A stretch of DNA of 27,133 nucleotides from a virus: positions 5,832 to 32,964 of the IMG/VR virus record IMGVR_UViG_3300001460_000032. One strand, written 5' to 3'. Of the stretch, positions 8,018 through 16,217 are shown in pieces. The notes under the pieces were generated by a model. It saw only the letters and a list, made by a program, of their open reading frames with translations, was not told where the DNA came from and searched no databases. A program made the position numbers and the translations under genes. Numbering within the stretch: position 1 is the stretch's first letter; each line of letters starts with the position of its first letter.

Positions 8018-9121
8018 TTAATTAACTCCTAGACCTGCTAGTTTTTTAAGCTCAACAATATCACCTGCTTCTGAACTAGGTTCAGTTGGTGATTGTCTAT
8101 TACCAGTTACCTCTGTTACTGATTCAGTAACAATAGTTTTGTTTGATTCAGCTGGTGCTGATTCATTTAAAACTGCTGGTAAGTATTTGTTAAACTGTTT
8201 TTTTAAATCACTTGTTTGTACAGATTCAAGTAATTCGTTCATTACGCGACGCTTGTCTTTAGATAATGATGACGTTAACTCTGTAAGAGCTTTTTCACGT
8301 ACATTTTTATCTTCAGCAATTCTCAACTTCATTTGAACTGCTTCGATTTCTGCGTCTTTTTCTTTTAATTTAGATTCTGTGTCAGTAGTATTTGCTGTTA
8401 CAGTTTCTAATTCATTTTGAAGTTTTCTAACTTCTGTACCTTCAGCTAGATGAGAAGACATATACTCGCCTGCGAATGCTTCAAAAACTTTTCTACCAAA
8501 GTTGTTTTGTTTAGCAACTTTAATATCATCTTTAAGTTGTGATAATTCGCTTCTCAAACTTGTTTCAACTGTTTTTTCTACAACATTAGCGGCTTTAGAA
8601 ACAAAACGTTGTTTAGCTTCAGCAATCATTTTCTTGCCTTCTGCTACTAATTTAACTTTTTGTTCTACAACTGCTCTTTTGTCGTTTTCAAATTCAGTTA
8701 ACTCTTTTGCTAATTGTTTAACAACAAAGTTTTCCAATTTTGCAAAATTGCTTTTTAAGTTTGTTCTATCGGCGTGTAGTTCTTTTACTTCTTTAGCTAA
8801 TTGCTCAGCAACAAATTTGTCTACTAGACCAACATGTTTTTCAATGTTCGTTTTGTAAGCAACTGTTTGCTCAGCCAATGATGCTCTGTCAGCCTTCAGC
8901 TCTTCTATTTCAGCTGTAATTCTGTCAGTTAACATTGTGTCCATAGCTTCAACAATCTGACCCTTGTCATTTTCATAACGTTGGGCAAATTCATCACGAA
9001 GTTCAGCAGTGATCTCTTCTCTGGCTTCATCTAATTTAGATTTCCACGTCTCTTGAATCTGAGTTTTCAAGTCTTCTGAAATTGCGTCTGACTCAAGTAT
9101 TCCGTTAAAAATATCTGCCAT
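8018..9121 (-). CDS. 22: Prohead core scaffold protein gp22
   Basis: The scaffold directs prohead assembly around the core and is degraded by the gp21 protease. This 367-aa protein is almost wholly charged helix and coiled coil (repeated LAKEVKEL, QLAKELTEFENDK and EKDAEIEAVQMKL patterns). It has the family C-terminal segment with KDKRRVMNELLESVQTS, then a short variable linker, then VELKKLAGLGVN. A good AAGGAGA ribosome site precedes its ATG. It lies between gp21 and gp23 in the order 21-22-23, exactly as in T4, which makes the assignment secure. Confidence 0.93.
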   Translation of the reverse strand: MADIFNGILESDAISEDLKTQIQETWKSKLDEAREEITAELRDEFAQRYENDKGQIVEAMDTMLTDRITAEIEELKADRASLAEQTVAYKTNIEKHVGLVDKFVAEQLAKEVKELHADRTNLKSNFAKLENFVVKQLAKELTEFENDKRAVVEQKVKLVAEGKKMIAEAKQRFVSKAANVVEKTVETSLRSELSQLKDDIKVAKQNNFGRKVFEAFAGEYMSSHLAEGTEVRKLQNELETVTANTTDTESKLKEKDAEIEAVQMKLRIAEDKNVREKALTELTSSLSKDKRRVMNELLESVQTSDLKKQFNKYLPAVLNESAPAESNKTIVTESVTEVTGNRQSPTEPSSEAGDIVELKKLAGLGVN

Positions 9122-9133
9122 GAGTAGTTCTCC

Positions 9134-9763
9134 TTATAACTTCAACTCTTTTATTAATTTGACTATTTCATTCTTTAAATAGCCTTCTGCTTTGCGATCA
9201 TAAACAGCGTCGGCGCCTATTCCGTATAAACGTCTTCCGCCTTTCATGTTCATCAAACCTTCATATATTGCTTTTGGATAAGCATCTGGGGCTGATGGTT
9301 GTGCAACAATGTCCACAGTAACAATTTCAAAGTCAGCAACTTTGCCGCCTTCGTTTACATTACCGGTACCTCTTGATGACACACCCAATTTTGCTCCACT
9401 TTCCAAAAGGGTTTTTACAATGTTTCCCATTGGGGTTGGTAAAATTTTAAGTTTACCAATTCCGTTTGGACCGTCCATCCACATTGATTCGATCATGTGT
9501 GATACACGATCTAAATTCACTGTTAATTCTTCAGGGTGATCTGCTTCACCTAAAACAGAGTAACCACCTTTCAAGCGTTCGTCCACAGAAGTTACCGCTT
9601 TTTCGATTTCTTCTAGTGGATAAACACGTGAATTCTGATTCTTTACTCCGCCTTGAATGAATACACCTTTCATGAATAGGTTTTTCTTATCACCTTCGCC
9701 TTCATGTAATACTTGCATGCCGGCTTGGTCAAAAGTTAAACTTTCTAAAAGTGGTTTAATCAT
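9134..9763 (-). CDS. 21: Prohead core protease gp21
   Basis: This serine protease matures the head by cutting scaffold, shell and internal proteins at (I/L)xE sites. The likely catalytic residues are visible: His76 in GEADHPEEL, Ser129 or Ser130 in GVSSRG, and Asp151 in FEIVTVDIVAQPSAP. The N-terminal GVFIQGGVKNQNSRVYP block is also typical. At 209 aa it is close to T4 gp21 (212 aa). An AAGGAG site precedes the ATG with normal spacing. It sits between the acidic core protein and gp22 in a tight head operon. Confidence 0.95.
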   Translation of the reverse strand: MIKPLLESLTFDQAGMQVLHEGEGDKKNLFMKGVFIQGGVKNQNSRVYPLEEIEKAVTSVDERLKGGYSVLGEADHPEELTVNLDRVSHMIESMWMDGPNGIGKLKILPTPMGNIVKTLLESGAKLGVSSRGTGNVNEGGKVADFEIVTVDIVAQPSAPDAYPKAIYEGLMNMKGGRRLYGIGADAVYDRKAEGYLKNEIVKLIKELKL

Positions 9764-9792
9764 ACTGACGATCTCCTTACTCTAACTCAACC

Positions 9793-10743
9793 TTAAGCAC
9801 TTGCTTTTGGTTTTGGTGCTGGTGATAATTTAGCATCACCTTGTTTTGGAGCACCCATATCCTTGACTGCAGGAGCCTTGCCGCCTTTTTCAGCCGCATC
9901 GCCACCAGCTTTCACTGGATCTGCACCGTCAATTCTTTTTGCTCCACCATTCGCCGCTACCGGTGAATTAGCATTTGCGCCGTCATCTCCACCTTTTGGA
10001 GTTGAAACAGCATTTAATGTAGTTGCTTCGTCTAAATCTTCTGAACCTTCTTTTGAATCTTCTGAACCTTCAAATGCAACTTCGTCAGCAACTTCAACTG
10101 TTTCTTCTGCTGGCATTTCCATAGGTGGCATTTCGCCTTCTAGGTCGTCAGTAGCTTCTTCGTTGTCATCGCCTTCTTTGTCGTCTTCGTCGCCCATCAT
10201 TTTTTCAAATTCAGCTTTAAGATCTTCTAAAGCATCTTCTAGATCGTCAACTCTGTCTTCAACTTCCTCATGATCATGGTTATCAGCTTCGCCATCTTCA
10301 TCACCATCATCTTCGTTAGTTTCTTCATGCTCAATTTCTTCAGCATGATTGTCTGCTTCATCTTTGACAGCAGTTGTTAAATCTTGTTCTTGATCGCCGG
10401 AACCGCCAACTTTTTCTTCAACGGTTTCGTCACCTGACTCATCAGTTGCTTCTTCAACTGCTTCTTCATCTGAATCTTTTGCTTCTTCTACAGCATCTTC
10501 ATCTGATTTTTCTGCTTCTTCAACAGTGTCCTCATCTGATTTTTCTGCTTCGTCAACAGCTTCTTCAGTGTTTTCAGTAGTTAAATCTTCTTCGATTTCG
10601 TCAGTTTGGTTTTCGATCAACTCTTCATGTATTTTTCTAGCTTTCTCAACAATTACATCATGTAAAAGCTCTTGAGCTTTATCTGACTCGTTGTTAACTA
10701 GATATTCTAGAACTTGTTCTAGTTTTGACTTTGTAGTAGACAT
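9793..10743 (-). CDS. 67: Acidic prohead core protein, gp67-like
   Basis: The first ~45 residues (LEQVLEYLVNNESDKAQELL, then EKARKIHEELIE) resemble the short helical N-terminus of T4 gp67, a small acidic core protein encoded just before gp21 and needed for head shape. The rest is a very acidic low-complexity region, including four 11-residue repeats (residues 61-104), a His/Asp/Glu stretch and an Ala/Gly/Lys/Pro-rich tail. It is 316 aa against about 80 aa for T4 gp67, so most of it is lineage-specific. A TAGGAG site precedes the ATG. Position in the head operon supports the call; sequence similarity alone is modest. Confidence 0.6.
   Translation of the reverse strand: MSTTKSKLEQVLEYLVNNESDKAQELLHDVIVEKARKIHEELIENQTDEIEEDLTTENTEEAVDEAEKSDEDTVEEAEKSDEDAVEEAKDSDEEAVEEATDESGDETVEEKVGGSGDQEQDLTTAVKDEADNHAEEIEHEETNEDDGDEDGEADNHDHEEVEDRVDDLEDALEDLKAEFEKMMGDEDDKEGDDNEEATDDLEGEMPPMEMPAEETVEVADEVAFEGSEDSKEGSEDLDEATTLNAVSTPKGGDDGANANSPVAANGGAKRIDGADPVKAGGDAAEKGGKAPAVKDMGAPKQGDAKLSPAPKPKASA
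10432..10563 (-). repeat. Four 33-bp tandem repeats in the acidic core gene
   Basis: The repeats encode the 11-residue unit EAVDEAEKSDE, DTVEEAEKSDE, DAVEEAKDSDE and a diverged EAVEEATDESG (residues 61-104). The period is exactly 33 bases and the first three copies are the most alike, which indicates expansion by slippage or unequal recombination. Confidence 0.8.
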
Positions 10744-10886
10744 AGTGTTAATCTCCTAATATATTACTAGTAATATGTTTAGATACCTGTATAAGGTACA
10801 AACGTATATATTATTTACATAATTATAGGAAAATTAGTAGGAAATACCTGTATTTTGACTCGTTTTGTAATAATAACTTAATATTA

Positions 10887-11087
10887 TTACATTGCAGGCG
10901 GTTGTGCGTACATTGTAGCAACAAATTCTTTGTTTTTTTCTTGATCTGCTTTACGCATTTCACGTACTTTACGCAATTTGTTAAGGTGTTTTAATGTAAG
11001 ACGTGTTTTACGACCATCACTGATATGAGCCATATGATAATGGTCATGCTCTGGAAAATAGTTTTCTTTTAATTCAATATAACGCAT
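10887..11087 (-). CDS. Small basic head-cluster protein
   Basis: This 66-aa protein has a His-rich N-terminal part (FPEHDHYHMAHI) followed by a Lys/Arg-rich helix (LTLKHLNKLRKVREMRKAD) and a short tail ending YAQPPAM. Similar small Arg/Lys-rich proteins lie near the portal and protease genes in marine T4-like phages, but I know no function. It starts 8 bases after the stop of the upstream basic protein and shares its transcription unit. The 143 bases between it and gene 67 hold only a weak late-promoter-like TGTAAATA (10812-10819, - strand). Confidence 0.65.
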   Translation of the reverse strand: MRYIELKENYFPEHDHYHMAHISDGRKTRLTLKHLNKLRKVREMRKADQEKNKEFVATMYAQPPAM

Positions 11088-11095
11088 ACTTTTAT

Positions 11096-11446
11096 TTACC
11101 TTTTGCCTCTACGAGCTTTAAGTGCCATATTTGCACGTTTTACACGTTGCGATGCTTGACTGTATTTTTTAGTATATGAAGATCTTGCACCGTGTATACT
11201 ACCTTTTGCTTGTCGTGTATTTTTCATTTTAGTACTTTGCTTGATATTTAATGGTTTGTTACAAGTACTTGGATTAGCAACAATACGTCCTTTTCTAGGT
11301 CCTGTAGGACATCTAAAACGTTGTGTTGTAATTCTTGCTTTACCTTTTGATTGTGATCTACCAGTACGTCCAAATATCTGACTAGCACCTTCTTCAATAG
11401 GTTCTAATGAATATAAGTCTGTTTTGCTGATTTCATAAATTTTCAT
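11096..11446 (-). CDS. Highly basic head-cluster protein with candidate gp21 cleavage site
   Basis: Of 116 residues, all acidic ones (E5, D10, E15, E18, E19) fall in the first 19. From G20 onward there are about 27 Lys/Arg in 96 residues and no Asp or Glu. The boundary reads PIEE|GAS, which fits the (I/L)xE rule of the T4 prohead protease. A mature product starting at G20 would be a strongly cationic, DNA-binding-like protein. Two cysteines (C46, C62) might bind metal. The gene is preceded by a perfect TATAAATA late box and by a hairpin that covers its start codon. The role of an internal head protein is inferred; I do not recognise a named family. Confidence 0.7.
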   Translation of the reverse strand: MKIYEISKTDLYSLEPIEEGASQIFGRTGRSQSKGKARITTQRFRCPTGPRKGRIVANPSTCNKPLNIKQSTKMKNTRQAKGSIHGARSSYTKKYSQASQRVKRANMALKARRGKR

Positions 11447-11464
11447 AACAATACCTTTGTTATG
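11444..11464 (-). promoter_or_regulatory. Hairpin over the start codon of the basic protein
   Basis: On the - strand RNA, CAUAACAA (11464-11457) pairs perfectly with UUGUUAUG (11451-11444), with AGGUA in the 5-base loop. The last three bases of the 3' arm are the AUG and the loop holds the Shine-Dalgarno. A transcript begun at the late box would start near 11460 and lack the CAU that pairs with AUG. Confidence 0.6.
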
Positions 11465-11465
11465 T

Positions 11466-11473
11466 TATTTATA
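11466..11473 (-). promoter_or_regulatory. T4-type late promoter TATAAATA
   Basis: The - strand reads TATAAATA exactly, in the 28-base gap between the stop of the upstream gene (11475) and the start of the basic protein (11446). +1 is expected near 11460, which leaves a ~14-base leader with AAAGGTA as ribosome site. Confidence 0.8.
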
Positions 11474-11474
11474 A

Positions 11475-11951
11475 TCAAAGGTAAACTAAATCTATTGTAG
11501 GATATGGTGAGCTTGAAAATACATCTTGCGGTAGTGCCCTACATAAAGTTATAGCTATTTTGGTATTTGGAACTATTGTTTTCATTTTAATATACCCTGT
11601 TGGTCGATCTGATATACATTTAAATAAGTGAGCTCCACATATGATTAATTGTGTTAACTGATTGTCATCCATGTATTTTTTTAGAAGTTTAGGATCTTCC
11701 ATAAAATTTAAATCATTTTTATTATCTGTTAAAAATGTAAAAAACGGATTTGGTGAATGATGATGCATTGCTATATTAATATGTGCTCCTTGTTTTTTAT
11801 AGCTATCTAATTTTATTGACAAAAATTTAGAAAATTCACACATATCTTGTTTTATTAATTCAATGCTTTCTTTAGACAAATTATCAAAAGATATTTGATC
11901 AGTGTCCCAAATGTCAATTACATTAATTAATGTACGAGATAAATCTAACAT
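11475..11951 (-). CDS. Hypothetical protein, possibly cysteine-hydrolase (isochorismatase-like) fold
   Basis: This 158-aa protein lies 13 bases after the portal gene. The segment LIICGAHLFKCISDRPTGY resembles the cysteine-nucleophile region of isochorismatase-like hydrolases (hydrophobic strand, G, then a Cys-containing helix start), and VIDIWDTD near the N-terminus could be the Asp-bearing first strand. The Lys usually found between them is not clear, and a His-rich AMHHHSPNPFF segment is unusual. If it is a member, it may be divergent or inactive. Its ATG is in a sequence with only a weak ribosome site, so coupling to portal translation is likely. Confidence 0.6.
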   Translation of the reverse strand: MLDLSRTLINVIDIWDTDQISFDNLSKESIELIKQDMCEFSKFLSIKLDSYKKQGAHINIAMHHHSPNPFFTFLTDNKNDLNFMEDPKLLKKYMDDNQLTQLIICGAHLFKCISDRPTGYIKMKTIVPNTKIAITLCRALPQDVFSSSPYPTIDLVYL

Positions 11952-11964
11952 TATCTTGTGTAGT

Positions 11965-13677
11965 TTATTGTTCTGGTGTAGTGTCTGTATCTGGTGTTAG
12001 TGGTGAATCTAATCCTGCGTCGCCGGCATCGCCAGCAGGTGCATCATCTAATCCTTCAGTATCATCTGAAGCTGGCATTGGTGCCGCTCCTACATCTGAA
12101 AGGCCTCCACCTCCTACATCGTCACCTTGTGCTGGTGGTTCAGTAGCATTAGCATTTTCTTCTGCCCAGAGTTTTTCGTTTTTGTAAATTTCGCCTTCAT
12201 CAAGTCCAAGATAACGTTGCATTGCAAAACGTTTAGAAATAAATGGAACTTGCTGTACCTGTGTAAAGATACTAACCATTTGATTATCAATTTCAACTTG
12301 TCTATACTTGCCAAAGTTTTGTGGTTCATTAAATTGTATTTCAAATGATCCTGAATCAATTTCAATACCTCTATGCTTTAAGAACATTTTAAATTCTCTA
12401 TCAAGAGCAGGCATAACCATTGTTTGTAAACGTTGACAAAATTTTGTAAATCTAAATTCTTGTATGTATGCTGTACCAACTCTACCATCAGTAAATGCCG
12501 AACCGGCATCATCTGGGGATGATGGCAAATAACTTGATGGAATTCTTAAACCTTTCATCAACTTATTATTAAAGTATTTTAAGTCGTCAATTTCACCTAA
12601 GTTTTGACCGCCTGGTAATGTTTCAACTTTTGATCCTCTACCCTCAGCCGTTTGTGCAAAAAAGTAATCTTCAATTTGTGATAATGGGTTATAAGCGGCA
12701 TCCATAATGTTTGCGCCACCACCTGTTTTATTTGGAATACGTTTTTGATGTATTTCATTTTTAACACGTTCAATAAATGCCATTGCTTTATTGCTAGGCA
12801 TATTACCTACATCAATATAAAACACTCTACGTTCTGGTGCTCTTTGAACTCTGTAAATAATAATAGCATCTTCTAATAATTCTTTTTGTTTGTACACTTT
12901 AAATATTGCTTCTAGTACTGAAGTACCAAAAGGCCAAAATCTATCCATGCCTTCTGACAATGATATATGTGCAATATGTGAAGCATCAACAGGTGTTGTC
13001 ATTACTTCCATATTAAATCTACCAGCTTGTGAAGTTGTAGTTCCGCTAGTCATACCTTTGTATTTTGCATCACCGCTAAACGGCATATTACCACTTTGGT
13101 ATGCTGTTGGAGCCGTGTACTGATATTGACTCATTGTTGTTAAGTTTAAATTTTGTAAATTTAAATCTAAATCTCTAATGAAGTATGCTTCTGGCTTTTT
13201 ACCTTTACCTTCATTAACAACTATTTTTTCAATTTTTGCATGATCAACCCAAAGTAATTTATATGTCTCTGGATCTCTAACTAATACCTGATCACCATAC
13301 TTGATTACATTTCTAAAAAGTTTAAAACATCTTTTATCCCAATCGTTAACACTTGCCCATTGTTTGATTGATTGATTTAAAATTTCTGTTTCTGTATCAG
13401 TTGGTTTGTCTTTATAAAAGATTTTAAATGGAACACCTGTCTTTGGGTCATTTTGAGTTGAAAATTCTGCAATAGTATCAAGTGCCGCATTTATTTCTGT
13501 GTCAAGATCCATTTGATCATATTGATAATAACGCTCAATACGATTTGGCTGACCTGCATATACTTCTGGTAGCCATGAGCTGTATTTTGAATTTGATGTT
13601 TCACCAAATGAACTACCTACTGGACTTTGCTGTCCTAGTTTATTTTCATATGTAGTAAAGTGTTTTTTCCAACTCAT
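11965..13677 (-). CDS. 20: Portal vertex protein gp20
   Basis: The portal is the dodecameric ring through which DNA is packaged and on which the neck assembles. Family blocks include SKYSSWLPEVYAGQPNRIER, RYYQYDQMDLDTEINAALD, ERRVFYIDVGNMP, IEDYFFAQTAEGRGSKVETL and DEGEIYKNEKLWAEE. At 570 aa it is a little longer than T4 gp20 (524 aa), largely because of an Asp/Gly/Ala/Pro-rich C-terminal tail from about residue 515. A CATAAATA late box lies 25 bases upstream of the ATG, with AAAGG in the leader. It heads the - strand head operon. Confidence 0.96.
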   Translation of the reverse strand: MSWKKHFTTYENKLGQQSPVGSSFGETSNSKYSSWLPEVYAGQPNRIERYYQYDQMDLDTEINAALDTIAEFSTQNDPKTGVPFKIFYKDKPTDTETEILNQSIKQWASVNDWDKRCFKLFRNVIKYGDQVLVRDPETYKLLWVDHAKIEKIVVNEGKGKKPEAYFIRDLDLNLQNLNLTTMSQYQYTAPTAYQSGNMPFSGDAKYKGMTSGTTTSQAGRFNMEVMTTPVDASHIAHISLSEGMDRFWPFGTSVLEAIFKVYKQKELLEDAIIIYRVQRAPERRVFYIDVGNMPSNKAMAFIERVKNEIHQKRIPNKTGGGANIMDAAYNPLSQIEDYFFAQTAEGRGSKVETLPGGQNLGEIDDLKYFNNKLMKGLRIPSSYLPSSPDDAGSAFTDGRVGTAYIQEFRFTKFCQRLQTMVMPALDREFKMFLKHRGIEIDSGSFEIQFNEPQNFGKYRQVEIDNQMVSIFTQVQQVPFISKRFAMQRYLGLDEGEIYKNEKLWAEENANATEPPAQGDDVGGGGLSDVGAAPMPASDDTEGLDDAPAGDAGDAGLDSPLTPDTDTTPEQ

Positions 13678-13701
13678 TTGTATACGTGCCTTTTATGCAG
13701 T

Positions 13702-13709
13702 TATTTATG
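13702..13709 (-). promoter_or_regulatory. Late promoter CATAAATA before the portal gene
   Basis: The - strand reads CATAAATA, one base from the T4 consensus. +1 is expected near 13696, giving a ~19-base leader containing AAAGG before the portal ATG at 13677. It lies in the 79-base gap after the tape-measure-like gene. Confidence 0.65.
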
Positions 13710-13756
13710 TAAATTATATAGTATTTTAATTATGATTGCAACCAATATATTCTGGC

Positions 13757-16120
13757 CTACCCACCATTTACTTCATCAACTGCTTTTTTAGTACCACCAG
13801 TATTACTAGCAATTGCACTTAATAATCTAATTGATGTACTATAAAATTCACCTTCTGACGTTTTTGTTGGATCACTTGATCCTGTCATTGGAAGATATTG
13901 ATTCATTACACGCATTTTAGCCTGTGATAAACGTTCTGGATCTAGCATGTCTGTAGAAGTAGCTTTATTATTAGTGCCCATATTGTTAGCACTGTCATTC
14001 ATTGATGCAACAATATCTGCACCGCTTGCCCCAACTGTTTTGTAACCTATACTTTCGTCAAGTTGTGCTTTGTTTACATCAAGATATGTTACTGCTTGTT
14101 GTGTTAATATGTCACGAAGTGCATCTATTAATTGTTGATTGCCTGATTCGTTAACTTTTTTAAGCATAGCATCAAAAGAACCTTTTCTAGTTTGAAGAAC
14201 TTCACCAGTCTCGATGTCTCCTTTAGGAAACATACTTGCAAACTGTTTTGCCAACATTGGTGGTAATTCATTTTGTACACCTGATACAATGTCATTATCA
14301 AACGACATTCTAGTTCTACCTTCTTTTGAATATCTTTTAAGGTAACTTTCATTAAACATTCCTGCGTTTGCTAGAGCGCCGCCGCCAGTTAATGATCTAA
14401 TTTGATTTTCGCCCATGGACATGTTGGCTTGGTGAATTGTACCGGCACCGCCTGCAAATCCTGGTAATGCTAGTTTCATTCCTTTTATGATTGCTCCAGT
14501 AATCATGTCTGCCATTAATGCTAAAGGTGCCGCCAATGCTTTAATCATTGCTTGACCTAAAGTTAAACCTTGGAACTCGCCAATAAAATTCATAAATCTA
14601 TTAACAAGATTAGCAATTTTATTTGCAATTGAACCTGCATTTTCTACAAGTTTTTTTGCAAGGTCAATACCCATAGTAGTAATACGTTCCATTGCTCCAC
14701 TTATTGCACCTAGTATTCTATCATTGCCAAACAGTTCAGTAAAGAATTTGTTAAACGCAACTGATAATTTTGCAGTAACACGTTCAAAGTTTATAAATGC
14801 TACAGATAATTTGTCAATCTGTGATTCTCGTCTTAATTTTTGTAAATCTTTGTACTGTTCTAATGCACCTTTTTTCTGTATCTCTTGAACTTGATTAATC
14901 AGTGCAATTTGTTGTCTTGCCGCGCCTGAGAACTGTGTGTTAGAACGTTCAATAAGACTTAATCTTTCTCTTTCAGCATCAGATGTATTTGCAATTTCTG
15001 TTATTAGTTGACTAGTTGCTTTTGCGGCACCTTGATCGTCTAAACTATCTATATTATCAATTAGTGAACTTAATGAGTTATATAATTTTCTATTTACTGC
15101 TAATAATTCTCTACCAGCTTCTGTGAAAAATAATCCACCTCGACCGTATGCAGTTGTAAATGTTGTTGCAAGTTGATCACCAAACTCAGTACCAAGTCCT
15201 GCAAACATACCTGTTACTGTTTGTGCGGCTCTAAGTACTCTGTCTTGTACTATTGCTGGTAACACATTTAGTTTATTTGTAAATGCTTCAACAGCCGTTG
15301 ATCCTTTAATAACTGCCGCAATTTGATCTCTACTTACATTTGCTAACTGTGAAAATGCTGTAATATTCTGTGCATATCTCACAACCATCTCTTCTAATTG
15401 GTCATTACTTTTTCCACCAAGCATACTTGCTGTTCTTAATTGGTCCATAAAGTCACCAGTGTATTCAGTCAACTCTGCTAGACTCATACCCAACATACCT
15501 TGAGCTTGTAAGTTATCTCTAATTTGTACATTTAAATCTGAAAATGCTTGGGCACCAATAATACCAACTGACGTTGAAAACTTTCCAAGTAATTCTGTAT
15601 ATTGTGCAATACCCATTTCAGCCGCCACTGCCGCTTTTGCTAATCCTAATGAACCTTGTTCCATTCTAAAGCCCATTGCAAATACTTGTCTAAATGAATC
15701 TGAAAACTGTTTTAATCTTCCAATAACAAAACCAACTGCCGCGGCAAAGCCACCAATTACAGCACCAGCTATTCCTAGCTTGCCAGCAAATCGTTGTACT
15801 GCCATGTTTACTGATTTAAATGGTGTTGACACATTCTTTTTAACTAAATCTTTAGTATAATCTCCACCTTTTTTATTCAACTGTGTAACTAGTTTTTTTG
15901 AATTTTCTGAACTATTTTTATTAAGTTGTTCAATCCTAGCAACTACGTCTTTTAAGTGTTTTGTTTGTTTTTCTTGTTCTTTTGAATCTTTTGTGTCAGA
16001 TTTCTTCATTGCACCTAAGGCTACTGCAATCTTTTTTTGCGTTTCCTCAGTGGCCCATTTAGGAAGACCAGAATCGTCCCAATTTATTTGATCTATAGTA
16101 ATTTTGTCGCCGTCAGCCAT
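13757..16120 (-). CDS. Tape-measure-like tail protein (gp29-like, tentative)
   Basis: This 787-aa, mainly helical protein has a charged N-terminal coiled-coil region (about residues 25-95), a Gly/Ala-rich hydrophobic segment at 115-134 (GIAGAVIGGFAAAVGFVIG), a long helical middle, and a second hydrophobic stretch around LALMADMITGAIIKGMKLAL. That is the usual pattern of tail tape-measure proteins. In T4 the tail-length role belongs to gp29 (590 aa), encoded close to genes 26 and 51. Here the divergent neighbour is the gp26-like gene, which supports the same job. Direct sequence similarity to T4 gp29 is not evident to me. No strong Shine-Dalgarno precedes the ATG at 16120. Confidence 0.7.
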   Translation of the reverse strand: MADGDKITIDQINWDDSGLPKWATEETQKKIAVALGAMKKSDTKDSKEQEKQTKHLKDVVARIEQLNKNSSENSKKLVTQLNKKGGDYTKDLVKKNVSTPFKSVNMAVQRFAGKLGIAGAVIGGFAAAVGFVIGRLKQFSDSFRQVFAMGFRMEQGSLGLAKAAVAAEMGIAQYTELLGKFSTSVGIIGAQAFSDLNVQIRDNLQAQGMLGMSLAELTEYTGDFMDQLRTASMLGGKSNDQLEEMVVRYAQNITAFSQLANVSRDQIAAVIKGSTAVEAFTNKLNVLPAIVQDRVLRAAQTVTGMFAGLGTEFGDQLATTFTTAYGRGGLFFTEAGRELLAVNRKLYNSLSSLIDNIDSLDDQGAAKATSQLITEIANTSDAERERLSLIERSNTQFSGAARQQIALINQVQEIQKKGALEQYKDLQKLRRESQIDKLSVAFINFERVTAKLSVAFNKFFTELFGNDRILGAISGAMERITTMGIDLAKKLVENAGSIANKIANLVNRFMNFIGEFQGLTLGQAMIKALAAPLALMADMITGAIIKGMKLALPGFAGGAGTIHQANMSMGENQIRSLTGGGALANAGMFNESYLKRYSKEGRTRMSFDNDIVSGVQNELPPMLAKQFASMFPKGDIETGEVLQTRKGSFDAMLKKVNESGNQQLIDALRDILTQQAVTYLDVNKAQLDESIGYKTVGASGADIVASMNDSANNMGTNNKATSTDMLDPERLSQAKMRVMNQYLPMTGSSDPTKTSEGEFYSTSIRLLSAIASNTGGTKKAVDEVNGG

Positions 16121-16166
16121 TTTTCATTAAATACCCATATAATTAAGTAGATAAGTACTACTATTA

Positions 16167-16180
16167 CATAAATATTTATC
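16167..16180. promoter_or_regulatory. Overlapping divergent late promoters
   Basis: The + strand reads CATAAATA at 16167-16174 and the - strand reads GATAAATA at 16180-16173. Together they form the perfect 12-bp palindrome ATAAATATTTAT (16168-16179). The two boxes point outward to the gp26-like gene (+) and the tape-measure-like gene (-). A second palindrome, TTATATACGTATATAA, follows at 16188-16203 in the + leader. Confidence 0.7.
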
Positions 16181-16217
16181 GTTAAAGTTATATACGTATA
16201 TAATAGGAAATAAAAAC

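Noticed and set aside
8502-8858. 118-codon frame on the + strand opposite gp22
   Set aside because: It is the antisense shadow of a Lys/Glu-rich coiled coil; the residues (Ser, Leu, Phe, Cys runs) reflect reverse-complemented codons and there is no ribosome site.
9863-10273. 136-codon frame on the + strand opposite the acidic core gene
   Set aside because: Its Ser/Pro/Ala-rich content is the complement of GAA/GAT-rich codons; no promoter or start signal fits.
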